Source: Bacillus sp. 491mf (GTDB lineage: Bacteria > Bacillota > Bacilli > Bacillales > Bacillaceae_G). Taken from it: a stretch of 64,000 nucleotides of DNA. The stretch lies in the NCBI RefSeq assembly GCF_900112415.1, contig NZ_FOLV01000013.1, positions 1 to 64,000 of the forward strand, in the 5' to 3' direction. Below are positions 1 through 13,041 of the stretch, one piece after another (positions within the stretch are counted from its first letter, which is position 1; every line of letters begins with the position of its first letter). The notes beneath the pieces are model-generated. The model did not search any database and was not told the DNA's origin. It was given only the letters and a program-made list of their open reading frames with translations. A program made the position numbers and the translations under genes.

Positions 1-166
1 CTATACCAGTATCAATGTCAATAGCTTTTTTTACTTGATCAGCTGAATTACTTTTAGGTGTTTCAGCGAAAGAAATAGATGTATAATTAAAAGTGCATAA
101 ACCAATTGATAAACATGCTAGTAATTTTATTCCCTTAGTATTTTTTCTATTTTTCAAAAAAATCAA
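1..166 (-). CDS. Secreted protein, N-terminal part (runs off the left edge)
   Basis: The visible 55 codons encode a signal peptide: a basic start (KNRKNTKG), a hydrophobic core (IKLLACLSIGLC) and a likely cleavage site after SISFA, followed by the mature start ETPKSNSADQ. Translation probably starts at a TTG at 166, because AGAGG lies six bases upstream; a second in-frame TTG at 157 is possible. The gene lies directly downstream of the 26-residue peptide gene at 230-310 and may share its promoter. The body of the protein is outside the window, so the function cannot be named. Confidence 0.6.
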   Translation of the reverse strand, partial: MIFLKNRKNTKGIKLLACLSIGLCTFNYTSISFAETPKSNSADQVKKAIDIDTGI

Positions 167-229
167 CTTCTTCCTCTTTTGCGTATTTAAGTATGATAGT
201 TATTTATCAATAATTGCTAAATAGTAAAC

Positions 230-310
230 TTACATAAATGCTTTTAAAAGTCCTTGAACTATTGGAAGTGCTCCACCTAGAAATTTTAAAATTGTCATTG
301 CGATTGTCAT
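230..310 (-). CDS. 26-residue hydrophobic peptide (unrecognised)
   Basis: This ORF starts with ATG at 310 behind a good ribosome-binding site (GGGAGAG, eight bases upstream) and ends with TAA at 230. The product is MTIAMTILKFLGGALP followed by IVQGLLKAFM: almost wholly hydrophobic, with two lysines, two glycines and one proline, so it could form a membrane-active or amphipathic helix. Size and composition resemble leaderless bacteriocins, phenol-soluble-modulin-like peptides or small type I toxins, but I do not recognise a family. It is about 60 bases upstream of the secreted-protein gene and 54 bases downstream of a consensus promoter with a cre site. A real gene is likely because promoter, RBS and ORF line up. 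Confidence 0.6.
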   Translation of the reverse strand: MTIAMTILKFLGGALPIVQGLLKAFM

Positions 311-363
311 AGTATTTACTCTCCCTTTGTTGTTGCTAAAATGTGTTTTATCTTTATACCCTT

Positions 364-392
364 ATTATAGTAAGCGCTTTCATTTTTATCAA
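364..392 (-). promoter_or_regulatory. SigA-type promoter of the small peptide gene
   Basis: Read on the minus strand, TTGATA (387-392) and TATAAT (364-369) are separated by exactly 17 bases. The transcript would start near 357, about 47 bases before the peptide ATG at 310. Confidence 0.75.
369..383 (-). promoter_or_regulatory. cre site (CcpA operator) overlapping the promoter
   Basis: The minus strand reads ATGAAAGCGCTTACT, which fits every position of the published consensus WTGNAANCGNWNNCW. It fills the spacer between the -35 and -10 boxes and touches the -10, a position expected to give glucose repression. Confidence 0.75.
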
Positions 393-580
393 TACATTCT
401 TGTATGCAATGTTGCATATGAGAATGTATCAGGTTCCCTTTGTATTGTTAATAAGAGTAGCATTCAACATATTTATTATTCTCAGATAATAGTTTTCCTG
501 GAAAACGTACGTAGGCAATTTGGGTGGCAAGTCCTAATCTAATAAAACCTCAAGAGAATCCACACTCATTTTTTATATTG

Positions 581-646
581 GAAGCATAAGTTGGCCGTAA
601 ACTAAAAGAAGCATAAGTTGGCCAAAACGGCCATCTTATGCTTCTT
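581..646. repeat. Direct and inverted repeat next to tmRNA
   Basis: GAAGCATAAGTTGGCC occurs at 581-596 and again at 608-623. The second copy is also the left arm of a hairpin (606-623 with 629-646, 17 of 18 bases paired, loop AAAAC). No clear U-tract follows on either strand. The rest of 393-660 is AT-rich and I see no gene in it. Confidence 0.6.
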
Positions 647-660
647 GTTACATACAAAAT

Positions 661-688
661 AAAAAAACCACCAAATATGTATTGGTGG
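661..688 (-). terminator. Terminator of ssrA that uses the mature CCACCA end
   Basis: On the minus strand CCACCAAT, a short loop, then ATTTGGTGG and seven T form an intrinsic terminator. The 5' arm of the hairpin is the 3' CCACCA end of the tmRNA itself. Confidence 0.75.
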
Positions 689-1044
689 AGACGGTGGGAG
701 TCGAACCCACGTCCAAAAGTATCGGCACTTAAGCTTCTACGAGTGTAGTCGATATATTAGCATTTCGCAAATTCTTCAGCCTATCGACAGGCTTCCGAAT
801 TGCTAGTCTGGTTGTTCTCTTCCTTTGTCCTCAGACGGTGAACTCCGGCGTAGCCCACTTAGAGTGAGTCCGCTACCCTACCACATGGGCGATGGAGGGA
901 CGAACCGCTAAAAGCTGTTATTAAGCAGCTAAAGCGAAGTTGTTTTGTTGTTTGCCAGTTATAGGCTTTGACGTTTTAACGAGGCCGATCCCCTCGACTC
1001 GCAACCTAAGCTCGAACTACCCCTGTCGAATCCGTAACGTCCCC
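683..1044 (-). ncRNA. ssrA: tmRNA (transfer-messenger RNA)
   Basis: tmRNA rescues ribosomes stalled on broken mRNAs and tags the unfinished protein for proteolysis, together with SmpB. The 5' end reads GGGGACGTTACGGATTCGAC and the 3' end carries the T-arm GGGTTCGACTCCC and an encoded CCA, so the tRNA-like half is complete. The tag reading frame on the minus strand gives GKQQNNFALAA followed by two TAA stops (about 920-955), with ACT as the codon before the GGC; the LAA end is what ClpXP recognises. Length is 362 nucleotides, usual for Bacillus. smpB lies directly upstream on the same strand. Confidence 0.95.
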
Positions 1045-1128
1045 ATATAAGAAATGGAGCATACGAAGTATATTCGTGATAGCTGCTATTGAGCTGTTTT
1101 TCAATGTTCAACTGGCCTTACATTTGTT

Positions 1129-1156
1129 ATTATAGCACACGATCGTCATTTTGCAA
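1129..1156 (-). promoter_or_regulatory. Promoter of ssrA
   Basis: TTGCAA (1151-1156) and TATAAT (1129-1134, preceded by TGTGC, an extended -10) are 16 bases apart on the minus strand, inside the smpB-ssrA gap. This would give a precursor about 80 bases longer than mature tmRNA at the 5' end. Confidence 0.65.
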
Positions 1157-1171
1157 TTGTAAATTTCTGTA

Positions 1172-1639
1172 TTACATTTTTTGACGATCGCGGAATACAC
1201 GTGCAATTTCACGTTTTGCTTCTTTTTCTTTTAAATCATGGCGCTTATCATATTGCTTTTTACCTTTCCCTAAACCAAGTGCCATTTTCGCAAATCCATT
1301 TTTTAAGTAAATTTTAAGCGGTACAAGCGTATAACCTGTTTCTTTCGTATAACCGATTAGCTTTAAAATTTCTTTTTTATGAAGAAGTAACTTTCTTGTA
1401 CGAAGCGGATCATGGTTAAAACGATTTCCTTGTTCATATGGACTAATGTGCATATTATGTACCCATACTTCACCATTTTGCACACGTGCAAAGGCATCTT
1501 TTAAGTTTACACGACCGGCACGAATCGCCTTAATTTCTGTTCCTTGAAGGACAAGACCTGCTTCAAATGTTTCTTCAATAAAATAATCATGGAATGCTTT
1601 TTTATTTTGTGCGATGACTTTCCCTTGACCTTTTGGCAT
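1172..1639 (-). CDS. smpB: SsrA-binding protein SmpB
   Basis: SmpB binds the tRNA-like domain of tmRNA and delivers it to stalled ribosomes. The 155-residue product begins [15 protein letters not shown], shows the family core ([15 protein letters not shown], then [11 protein letters not shown]) and ends in the basic tail RDRQKM that occupies the empty mRNA channel. I start at 1639 because GGGAGG lies eight bases upstream; a longer reading ([10 protein letters not shown]...) would put that ribosome-binding site inside the gene. It sits between rnr and ssrA, as in B. subtilis. Confidence 0.95.
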   Translation of the reverse strand: MPKGQGKVIAQNKKAFHDYFIEETFEAGLVLQGTEIKAIRAGRVNLKDAFARVQNGEVWVHNMHISPYEQGNRFNHDPLRTRKLLLHKKEILKLIGYTKETGYTLVPLKIYLKNGFAKMALGLGKGKKQYDKRHDLKEKEAKREIARVFRDRQKM

Positions 1640-1711
1640 CTCTTTGCTGCCTCCCTTCATTTGTATCATTGTAACAAAATATGAAGAAAGAAGCCATATA
1701 CGGCTTCTTTC

Positions 1712-4063
1712 TTACTTACGTTTTTTCTTTTTCTTCTTAAAGTTCGGTGCATTTTCAAAGAATGGCTTTTTCTTTTTGTTTCCATTTCCATTTTGTTTTC
1801 CGTTGCGACTCGAATCTTTTCCTTGTCCGCCGCGATTGTTATCACGATCACTGCGTTTTCTTCTATTTCCTTTTGGCTGGTCAATTACAACTGGGCGATC
1901 TTTTCGTTGTCGTTTTACACTGCCTTTCATGCCGACAATTTCAAAGTCAATCGCGCGTTCATCTTTGTTTACGTTAATTACGCGAATCGTAATTTCATCA
2001 CCAATGCGGAAGACGTTCCCTGTTCGTTCGCCAATCATCGCAAAATGATGTTCGTCATAACGATAGTAGTCATCTGTTAAATAGCTAACGTGAACAAGAC
2101 CTTCAATTGTATTTGGAAGTTCGACGAATAAACCGAAGTTTGTTACAGAACTAATGATTCCGTCGTATTCTTCACCAACTTTATCAAGCATGTATTCTGC
2201 TTTTTTCAATTCATCTGTTTCACGCTCTGCTTCAACAGCGCGGCGCTCCATATTTGAAGAATGCTCCGCAATATCCGGTAAATCCTCACGCCATCTTGCT
2301 TGTGTTTCATGATCCACTTTTCCGTTAATTATATATGTGCGAATTAATCTATGCACAATTAAATCAGGATAACGGCGAATTGGTGATGTGAAATGTGTAT
2401 AGAACTCTGTCGATAAACCGAAGTGGCCTAAACTATCCGCATCGTAACGTGCTTGCTTCATAGAACGAAGCATAACTGTTGAAATCACAACCTCTTCTGG
2501 TTGACCATGTACCATTTCAAGAATTTGTTGCAGCGCACGCGGATGTACTTCATTTCCGCGTCCTTTTACCGCATACCCAAAGCTCGTAATAAACTCAAAG
2601 AAACGCTCTAGTTTATCTTCTTTCGGGTCTTCGTGAACGCGGTACATAAACGGTAAGTTCATCCAGTGGAAATGCTCTGCAACCGTTTCGTTTGCGACTA
2701 GCATAAATTCTTCAATAAGCTTTTCCGCAACAGAACGTTCACGTAATACAACGTCTGTCGGTTTGCCCTCTTCGTCCACTAATACTTTTGCTTCCTTGAA
2801 GTCAAAGTCAATTGCTCCGCGGCGCATACGCTTTTCACGTAAAATAGCAGCTAGTTTCCCCATCTCTTGGAACATTGGGATTAACGGCTCATAGCGCTCC
2901 ATTAGTTCTTCATCTTCATCGTCCAAAATGCGCTTCACATCAGAATACGTCATACGCTCCGCTGTTTTAATCACACTTTGGAAAATTTCATGCTTTACTA
3001 CTTCCCCTTGCTCATTAATTTCCATTTCACAAGATAAAGTTAAACGGTCTACCTTTGGATTTAATGAACAAATTCCGTTAGATAAACGATGTGGAATCAT
3101 TGGGATTACACGGTCTACAAGATAAATACTCGTTCCGCGCTCCGCGGCTTCGCGATCAATTGCTGAACCTTCTGTCACGTAATGACTTACATCAGCAATA
3201 TGTACACCAAGCTTGTAATTGCCGTTCTCAAGCTTCGTTACTGTAACCGCATCATCTAAGTCTTTCGCATCCGCGCCATCGATTGTAACGATTGTTTGAT
3301 CTCGTAAATCACGACGCCCTTGTAAATCGTTTTCATCAATCGTTTCTGGTACACTGTTCGCATGCTCCATTACGTCTAGCGGAAACGCAAGCGGTAAGTT
3401 ATGCTTATGAATAACAGATAAAATATCAACGCCTGGGTCGTTTTTATGACCAAGAATTTGAATAACTTCTCCTTCTGCACTTAAACGGTCTTGCGGATAG
3501 CTTGTAATTTTCACAACAACTTTATGCCCTTCTACCGCACCCATAGAAGCATTTTTTGGAACGAAAATATCACTCGTCCAGCGCTTATTGTCAGGAAGCA
3601 CAAAGCCAAAGTTTTTCGATTCTGTATATGTACCAACTAATTCTTTCGTTCCGCGCTCTATAATACGAACAATTGTCCCTTCCTTGCGCGAACCACTTGA
3701 CTCTGAACTAATACGCGCCAATACTGTATCACCATGCAGCGCGCCTTTTAATTCTGTTGGCGGTATAAAAATATCATCTGTCCCTTTTTCCTCTGGTACG
3801 ACAAACGCAAAGCCACGAGCATGTCCGATGAGTTTACCGCGCACTAAATTCATTTTCTCTGGAAGACCGTAACGATTACTTCTCGTCCGCACAACAATTC
3901 CTTTTTCCTCCATAATAACAAGTGCTTTCACAAACTCTTTAAAATCCGCCGCATCTTCAATACCAAACGCTTCTTCCAACTCTTGCACAGTAAGCGGCTT
4001 ATATGCTTCCTCTTTCATAAACGATAACAACTTATCGATATTCTCCTGAATCATTTCCTCCAA
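1712..4063 (-). CDS. rnr: Ribonuclease R
   Basis: RNase R is a processive 3'-5' exoribonuclease that degrades structured RNA and works with the tmRNA-SmpB system on defective mRNAs. Domains in order: N-terminal winged helix (about 15-70), two cold-shock/OB domains (about 75-220), the RNB catalytic domain with the metal-binding run [12 protein letters not shown] (about 262-273), an S1 domain (about 625-705) and a Lys/Arg-rich tail ending KKKKKKRK. The start is uncertain: TTG at 4063 has AAGGAGG nine bases upstream and gives 783 residues; a TTG at 4069 is too close to it. It lies between est and smpB. Confidence 0.93.
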   Translation of the reverse strand: MEEMIQENIDKLLSFMKEEAYKPLTVQELEEAFGIEDAADFKEFVKALVIMEEKGIVVRTRSNRYGLPEKMNLVRGKLIGHARGFAFVVPEEKGTDDIFIPPTELKGALHGDTVLARISSESSGSRKEGTIVRIIERGTKELVGTYTESKNFGFVLPDNKRWTSDIFVPKNASMGAVEGHKVVVKITSYPQDRLSAEGEVIQILGHKNDPGVDILSVIHKHNLPLAFPLDVMEHANSVPETIDENDLQGRRDLRDQTIVTIDGADAKDLDDAVTVTKLENGNYKLGVHIADVSHYVTEGSAIDREAAERGTSIYLVDRVIPMIPHRLSNGICSLNPKVDRLTLSCEMEINEQGEVVKHEIFQSVIKTAERMTYSDVKRILDDEDEELMERYEPLIPMFQEMGKLAAILREKRMRRGAIDFDFKEAKVLVDEEGKPTDVVLRERSVAEKLIEEFMLVANETVAEHFHWMNLPFMYRVHEDPKEDKLERFFEFITSFGYAVKGRGNEVHPRALQQILEMVHGQPEEVVISTVMLRSMKQARYDADSLGHFGLSTEFYTHFTSPIRRYPDLIVHRLIRTYIINGKVDHETQARWREDLPDIAEHSSNMERRAVEAERETDELKKAEYMLDKVGEEYDGIISSVTNFGLFVELPNTIEGLVHVSYLTDDYYRYDEHHFAMIGERTGNVFRIGDEITIRVINVNKDERAIDFEIVGMKGSVKRQRKDRPVVIDQPKGNRRKRSDRDNNRGGQGKDSSRNGKQNGNGNKKKKPFFENAPNFKKKKKKRK

Positions 4064-4139
4064 GTACAAAAACCTCCTTCAAAATCCTCGTATTTAATAT
4101 TGTATCCGAAAAGATAACCATATATAAATGATGTTGCCT

Positions 4140-4392
4140 TATATCAATCCATTTTAACGTTTCAACACATAAGTTGCTCAAAACAGAACCTGCTCTCGTC
4201 CTTCTTGTTTTTATACCGGTTTTTCAACATACAAATCACTGCTATGAAAACAAAACAAGACCCGCTCTCGTCTTCTCCCTGTATTTCAAACCTCGCACGT
4301 GGCAGAACAAGGGCACTGACCGCTCCTACACATGGCCAGTCCCTCTCGCCAATCCTAAAAAAGAGGTTTTTATATTTTTACATATGTAAAAA
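4140..4392. repeat. Dispersed repeat family 1 (bcr-like), two partial copies
   Basis: The rnr-est gap holds family-1 sequence: 'TTTTTCAACATACAAATCACTGC', then a CACGTGGCA segment, then CTGACCGC...ATGGCCAG...CTCTCGCC, ending AAAAAAGAGGTTTTTAT. The start of the unit (CAACAYA...CTCGTC) appears twice, so it is a partial duplication. Related copies are near 5.2, 22.6, 27.3-27.7, 34.5, 53.7 and 57.9 kb. No gene is supported here. Confidence 0.65.
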
Positions 4393-4407
4393 ATACGCAA
4401 CTAGATC

Positions 4408-5148
4408 TTACCAATCTAGTTGCTCTAAGAAGTTATATACATCCTCATGCAGCTCATCACGCTGCTTATCAAGCGTAATTACATGTGTAGAATCCTCATA
4501 CCACTTAATTTCCTTCAAGTTTGATTCTACTCCATGATAAATAATATTTGCGCTATCTGTATTAATCATTTCGTCATGGCGTGCTTGCACAACAAACGTT
4601 GGTGCATAAATCATATCGATGTTATTGCGCACATCGCGAATTAAATCTTGCAGTGCTCTTAATGTGTTCATCGGTGTTTGCTTAAATGCAAACATCTCTT
4701 CTTCGATCTTCTCTGGCGATTTACGCTCACGCTTTTTATATTCGCGTGCGTACGCTAGTATACCTTGGTACATCGTTTCTTCGCTTTTAATGTACATCGG
4801 AGCACACATCGGTACCACTCCGATAATTGGCATTGTATAAGCAAGTTTTAACGAAAAAACGCCGCCAAGCGATAAACCAACTGCTGCAATCTTTTCGTAT
4901 CCTTTATCTTTTAAATGCTGATATGCTCCCATTACATCTTTCCACCAGTCTTCTGGACCTGTGTGTACAAGCTGCTCTGGTGGTACACCATGACCTTTAT
5001 AAATTGGCGCATGGCATGTGTAGCCTTTTGTCTCTAAATAACGTCCGAGCATACGAACATCTGCAGAATTTCCTGTAAAACCATGTAATAGTAAAACTGC
5101 ACGTTCTCCCGCTTCAAATGTAAATGGTTTTGGGGATGCTAGCTTCAT
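4408..5148 (-). CDS. est: Carboxylesterase (Est30 family)
   Basis: This 246-residue alpha/beta hydrolase resembles the Geobacillus Est30 carboxylesterase, which hydrolyses short-chain esters in the cytoplasm. The oxyanion-hole region is LLLHGFTG (about 19-26). The catalytic triad is readable: Ser93 in GLSLG, Asp192 in ARHDEM and His222 in DSTHVIT. No signal peptide is present. AGGAG lies upstream of the ATG at 5148. It lies between secG and rnr, the conserved position of yvaK in B. subtilis. The natural substrate is unknown. Confidence 0.9.
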   Translation of the reverse strand: MKLASPKPFTFEAGERAVLLLHGFTGNSADVRMLGRYLETKGYTCHAPIYKGHGVPPEQLVHTGPEDWWKDVMGAYQHLKDKGYEKIAAVGLSLGGVFSLKLAYTMPIIGVVPMCAPMYIKSEETMYQGILAYAREYKKRERKSPEKIEEEMFAFKQTPMNTLRALQDLIRDVRNNIDMIYAPTFVVQARHDEMINTDSANIIYHGVESNLKEIKWYEDSTHVITLDKQRDELHEDVYNFLEQLDW

Positions 5149-5194
5149 TTCCCAATCTCCTTCTCTTCCTATAATGTAATCTTCATATATATGT

Positions 5195-5335
5195 CCACTT
5201 TAATTTTCCGACATCTTTGTCTAACTCTGCCTCCTAGGCCCTGACCGCCTCCATGCATGGCCAGATGCTCTCGTCCGTCCCTAAAAAAGGCTTTTATGTC
5301 GTTTTTTAAATTTGTATTTATATATTGTCTATTCA
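5195..5335. repeat. Dispersed repeat family 1 copy
   Basis: The est-secG gap holds CTCTGCCTCCTAGGCCCTGA, then CATGGCCAG, CTCTCGTCC and a run CCTAAAAAAGGC, matching the core of the copies at 4.3, 22.6 and 27.5 kb. It ends in the AT-rich motif AATTTGTATTTATATA that also bounds other copies. Confidence 0.6.
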
Positions 5336-5385
5336 TAGTGTAACATAGTTTCTTTTCCATAATCTAATTAGAAATTCTCAGGGCA

Positions 5386-5423
5386 AATAAAAAAAGATTC
5401 AACCCGAAAAGGCGAATCTTTTA
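5386..5423 (-). terminator. Terminator after secG
   Basis: On the minus strand AAAGATTC, a loop and GAATC are followed by seven T. Confidence 0.75.
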
Positions 5424-5426
5424 TAC

Positions 5427-5660
5427 TTAGACTTGTAAATACGTAACTGCAAATGTTAACGCGAAGAATAATACAGCAAGAACAATTGTAATGCGGTTTA
5501 ATACAGCTTCTACTCCGCGTGCTTTTTGCTTGCCAAATAATTGCTCCGCACCGCCAGAAATTGCACCAGATAAACCAGCGCTCTTACTGGATTGCATTAA
5601 TACAAGTACAATTAATAACAACGATACAATAATAAGCAGGACCGATAAAAACGTATGCAC
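5427..5660 (-). CDS. secG: Preprotein translocase subunit SecG
   Basis: SecG is the small membrane subunit of the SecYEG channel, which works with SecA (also in this window). The 77-residue product has two membrane helices (about 3-24 and 55-75) around the conserved cytoplasmic loop [20 protein letters not shown]. The start is GTG at 5660, with GAGGAGG eight bases upstream; the longer frame MKLEEACK would include that RBS. It heads the secG-est-rnr-smpB series. Confidence 0.93.
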   Translation of the reverse strand: MHTFLSVLLIIVSLLLIVLVLMQSSKSAGLSGAISGGAEQLFGKQKARGVEAVLNRITIVLAVLFFALTFAVTYLQV

Positions 5661-5752
5661 TTTACACGCCTCCTCAAGTTTCAATTACTTTAAATGTAAC
5701 ATAAAATAATTGGAAAAGCGAGAGCGTCTCATACGCCCAATACTTCACCAAA

Positions 5753-6442
5753 TTAAATAAAAAACGATGCAAATAATGGACCTAGTAAACATGTTAAGAT
5801 TGCTGCTAATGTCATCGTTACTGATCCGATTACGCCTTCGTTCTCATTATTTTTCATCGCACGCATAACACCCATAATATGCGATGCACAACCAAGTCCA
5901 ATTCCTATCCCAACAGAATTTGTCACTCTGCTCCATTTTAATAAAAGAGGACCGGTAATTGCTCCAGATATTCCGGCAACTACTACGAAAGCAGCCGTTA
6001 ACGATGGTACACCGCCAACTTCCTCTGACACACTCATAGCTACTGGCATCGTTACTGACTTCGGTAAGGAAGATAAAATTAAGCTTTTATCCGTTCCAAT
6101 AACGGTTGCAATCATCACATCACTTGCAATGGCAACGATTGTTCCAATCAATACACCGCCAACAATTGGGATAATATACTTTCTTAAAACACTGCGTTGT
6201 TTATAAAGAGGGATCGCAAACGCTACTACCCCAGGACCAAGCAATTTCGAAATCCAGCCCCCGCCGCTTTGCATGTATTGTTGATATGGTATACCAAATA
6301 CAACTAACAATATAATCATTAAAGCTGTTGCGACAAGCATGGGAATCGTAAACGGCGTTGGAAACCACTCATAAATCTTCTTCGATAATTGATATAATAG
6401 CACTGTCAATATAATCCAACCAATTCCAATTACTATACTCAT
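5753..6442 (-). CDS. CidB/LrgB family membrane protein
   Basis: This 229-residue LrgB-family protein (5-7 membrane segments) is the partner of a CidA/LrgA holin-like protein; such pairs affect autolysis and, in several Firmicutes, pyruvate or acetate-linked transport. Family motifs are visible: VVGILIGT-like VGGVLIGTIVA, the LPKSVTMPVA run (about 123-132) and SEEVGG. Its ATG overlaps the stop of the preceding gene by four bases (ATGA), so the two are translationally coupled. Confidence 0.88.
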   Translation of the reverse strand: MSIVIGIGWIILTVLLYQLSKKIYEWFPTPFTIPMLVATALMIILLVVFGIPYQQYMQSGGGWISKLLGPGVVAFAIPLYKQRSVLRKYIIPIVGGVLIGTIVAIASDVMIATVIGTDKSLILSSLPKSVTMPVAMSVSEEVGGVPSLTAAFVVVAGISGAITGPLLLKWSRVTNSVGIGIGLGCASHIMGVMRAMKNNENEGVIGSVTMTLAAILTCLLGPLFASFFI

Positions 6443-6807
6443 TGTATCTCTTTTTCCTTTCTATTCGCAAAGTATTGTCCTGTATGCCCTGCTACAACGA
6501 TAATAATAAACGTACTCAGAACAACAGTAATTAACAACGAAATACCTTTACTCACAAAAAAAGAACCATAATTCATTAAACCAATGATTGAGGGAACTAA
6601 TAAAAATGGCATAAGATCCACCAATGTTTCTGCTCCAAAGTCAAACCACTTTACTGGAAGGACGTTTAAGCTCAGCAATATAAATAACAAAAGCATCCCT
6701 ATTAAACTTCCTGGAATCGGAAGATGAAATGTGCCTCCTATCCACGTTCCAATCATGTAAAATACGTAAAGCGCTGCTACTTGGACAATAATTTTCGTGA
6801 ATTTCAT
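6439..6807 (-). CDS. CidA/LrgA family holin-like protein
   Basis: This 122-residue protein has four predicted membrane helices and the LrgA-family signature around LPIPGSLIGMLLLF (about 29-42), with a charged tail (ANRKEKEIQ). Family members are compared to phage holins and act with LrgB-type proteins. It is the first gene of a two-gene operon, behind the promoter at 6854-6882. I cannot tell from sequence whether it is the cid or the lrg paralogue. Confidence 0.88.
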   Translation of the reverse strand: MKFTKIIVQVAALYVFYMIGTWIGGTFHLPIPGSLIGMLLLFILLSLNVLPVKWFDFGAETLVDLMPFLLVPSIIGLMNYGSFFVSKGISLLITVVLSTFIIIVVAGHTGQYFANRKEKEIQ

Positions 6808-6853
6808 CTATCTATCATCCTTTATTATGCGATTGTTGACATTTCCCTAACTA

Positions 6854-6882
6854 ATCATAGTACAAATTGTAAAGACCTTCAA
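6854..6882 (-). promoter_or_regulatory. Promoter of the cidAB/lrgAB-like pair, with a cre-like site upstream
   Basis: TTGAAG (6877-6882) and TATGAT (6854-6859) are 17 bases apart on the minus strand. About 35 bases further upstream (near 6916-6932) the minus strand reads ATGTAAGCGCCTACC, which matches the cre consensus except at two positions, so carbon control is possible but not certain. Confidence 0.55.
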
Positions 6883-6974
6883 TTTATTTTGTTGACAAAT
6901 TTAGCACAATGTGGTAGGCGCTTACATTCTGATTTTTCTGTATTTATAACAGAATTAGCAATGGTTCCTCATAT

Positions 6975-7019
6975 TAAAAAAACCTCCTATAAACGTGGAT
7001 GTCCACATTTATAGGAGGT
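6975..7019 (-). terminator. Terminator of the glycolytic operon (after eno)
   Basis: The minus strand forms a long stem, ACCTCCTATAAA...TTTATAGGAGGT with an inner GTGGA/CCAC pairing, followed by seven T. Confidence 0.9.
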
Positions 7020-7048
7020 AAAAGCAATACTATTCTACCTTACAGAAA

Positions 7049-10679
<3,631 letters not shown>

Positions 10680-10683
10680 CTAA

Positions 10684-11868
10684 TTATTTGTCGTTAAGAC
10701 AAACTACACCAGGAAGTTCTTTACCTTCCATAAATTCTAATGACGCACCGCCGCCAGTAGAAATGTGGCTCATTTTATCAGCCATACCAAATAGTTCAAC
10801 AGCTGCTGCAGAGTCACCACCGCCGATAACAGAGTATGTACCTTCTGCATCTGCTAATGCTTGTCCTACTGCTTTTGTACCTTCTGCATATGGAGCCATT
10901 TCGAATACGCCCATTGGTCCATTCCATACAACAAGCTTAGAGTTTTTAATTACATCTGCATAAATTGCACTTGTTTTTGGTCCGATATCTAAACTTTGCC
11001 AAGTAGCAGGAATAGAATCGATATCTACAACTTGTCGGTTTGCAGTTTCAGAAAACTCATCTGCAATAACGCAATCAACTGGCATGTAGAAGTTTACACC
11101 TTTTTCTTTTGCAAGTTGGATAAACTCTTTTGCTAGTTCAATTTTGTCATCTTCACATAGAGATTTTCCAATTTCATGACCTAATGCTTTTACAAATGTA
11201 TAAGCAAGTCCGCCGCCAATGATTAAGTTATCAACTTTATCAAGTAGATGACGTATTACACCGATTTTATCTTTTACTTTCGCACCACCGATGATTGCTG
11301 TAAATGGACGTTCCGGATTAGAAAGTGCTTTACCTAATACTTCTAATTCTTTTTCCATTAAGAAACCTGATACTGCTGGTAAGTAATCTGCAATACCTGC
11401 AGTAGAAGCATGAGCACGGTGAGCTGCACCGAATGCATCATTTACAAAGATATCAGCAAGAGCTGCAAATTCTTTCGCAAGTTCTGCATCGTTCTTTTCT
11501 TCACCTGCATAGAAACGCACGTTTTCAAGAACTAATACGTCGCCTTCGTTCATTGCTGCAACCATTTCTTGTACAGCAGGTCCGAATGCTTCGTCCGCTT
11601 TTTTCACGTCTTTACCAAGAAGTTCGCCTAAACGTACTGCTACTGGAGTTAGACGCATTTCTTCTACCACTTGTCCTTTTGGACGACCTAAATGACTTGC
11701 TAAAATCACTTTCGCACCTTGCTCTACTAAATATTGAATTGTAGGAAGAGCTGCACGAATACGAGTCTCGTCTGTAACTTTGCCTTCTTTCATTGGCACG
11801 TTGAAGTCAACGCGGCAAAATACTCGTTTACCCTTTAAATCTACGTCACGAATTGATTTTTTATTCAT
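10684..11868 (-). CDS. pgk: Phosphoglycerate kinase
   Basis: Phosphoglycerate kinase makes ATP from 1,3-bisphosphoglycerate. The 394-residue product has the N-terminal substrate motif RVDFNVPM (about 18-25), the basic SHLGRPKG motif (about 58-65), and the nucleotide loop near the C-terminus ([22 protein letters not shown]). GAGGG precedes the ATG. It follows gap after 134 bases that include a hairpin (11932-11970) and precedes tpiA. Confidence 0.98.
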   Translation of the reverse strand: MNKKSIRDVDLKGKRVFCRVDFNVPMKEGKVTDETRIRAALPTIQYLVEQGAKVILASHLGRPKGQVVEEMRLTPVAVRLGELLGKDVKKADEAFGPAVQEMVAAMNEGDVLVLENVRFYAGEEKNDAELAKEFAALADIFVNDAFGAAHRAHASTAGIADYLPAVSGFLMEKELEVLGKALSNPERPFTAIIGGAKVKDKIGVIRHLLDKVDNLIIGGGLAYTFVKALGHEIGKSLCEDDKIELAKEFIQLAKEKGVNFYMPVDCVIADEFSETANRQVVDIDSIPATWQSLDIGPKTSAIYADVIKNSKLVVWNGPMGVFEMAPYAEGTKAVGQALADAEGTYSVIGGGDSAAAVELFGMADKMSHISTGGGASLEFMEGKELPGVVCLNDK

Positions 11869-11931
11869 TGGATTTCCCTCCGACTAGTTAGGATTGACAA
11901 AACCCATTCAAAAGCTTATCACATTTGCTTA

Positions 11932-11970
11932 TAAAACGAAAGAAGAGAGAGGGAACAAACCCTCTCCCTC
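11932..11970 (-). terminator. Hairpin between gap and pgk, partial terminator
   Basis: The minus strand reads GAGGGAGAGGG, a short loop, then CCCTCTCTCT followed by an interrupted T-run. It could end some gap transcripts and raise gap mRNA relative to the rest of the operon, as transcript patterns in B. subtilis suggest. Confidence 0.6.
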
Positions 11971-12002
11971 GTTTTGTCATTAATAACTGATAAACTTAAG
12001 AA

Positions 12003-13034
<1,032 letters not shown>

Positions 13035-13041
13035 TTAAGGG

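Noticed and set aside
327-542. 71-codon frame on the plus strand near the left edge
   Set aside because: It crosses the promoter and cre site of the peptide gene, lacks an RBS and has the composition of AT-rich non-coding DNA.
560-1044. att site of an island integrated at tmRNA
   Set aside because: tmRNA genes are frequent integration targets, but I see no integrase or duplicated tmRNA end within the window; the left side is cut off.
1644-2080. Open frames of 72 to 134 codons opposite or inside rnr
   Set aside because: They are out of frame with a certain gene (rnr), have no RBS, and their products are low-complexity Phe/Ser-rich sequences mirrored from the Lys-rich tail of RNase R.
4174-4537. 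Two overlapping 71- and 110-codon frames on the plus strand
   Set aside because: They run through family-1 repeat DNA and into the est gene; no RBS and no protein-like composition.
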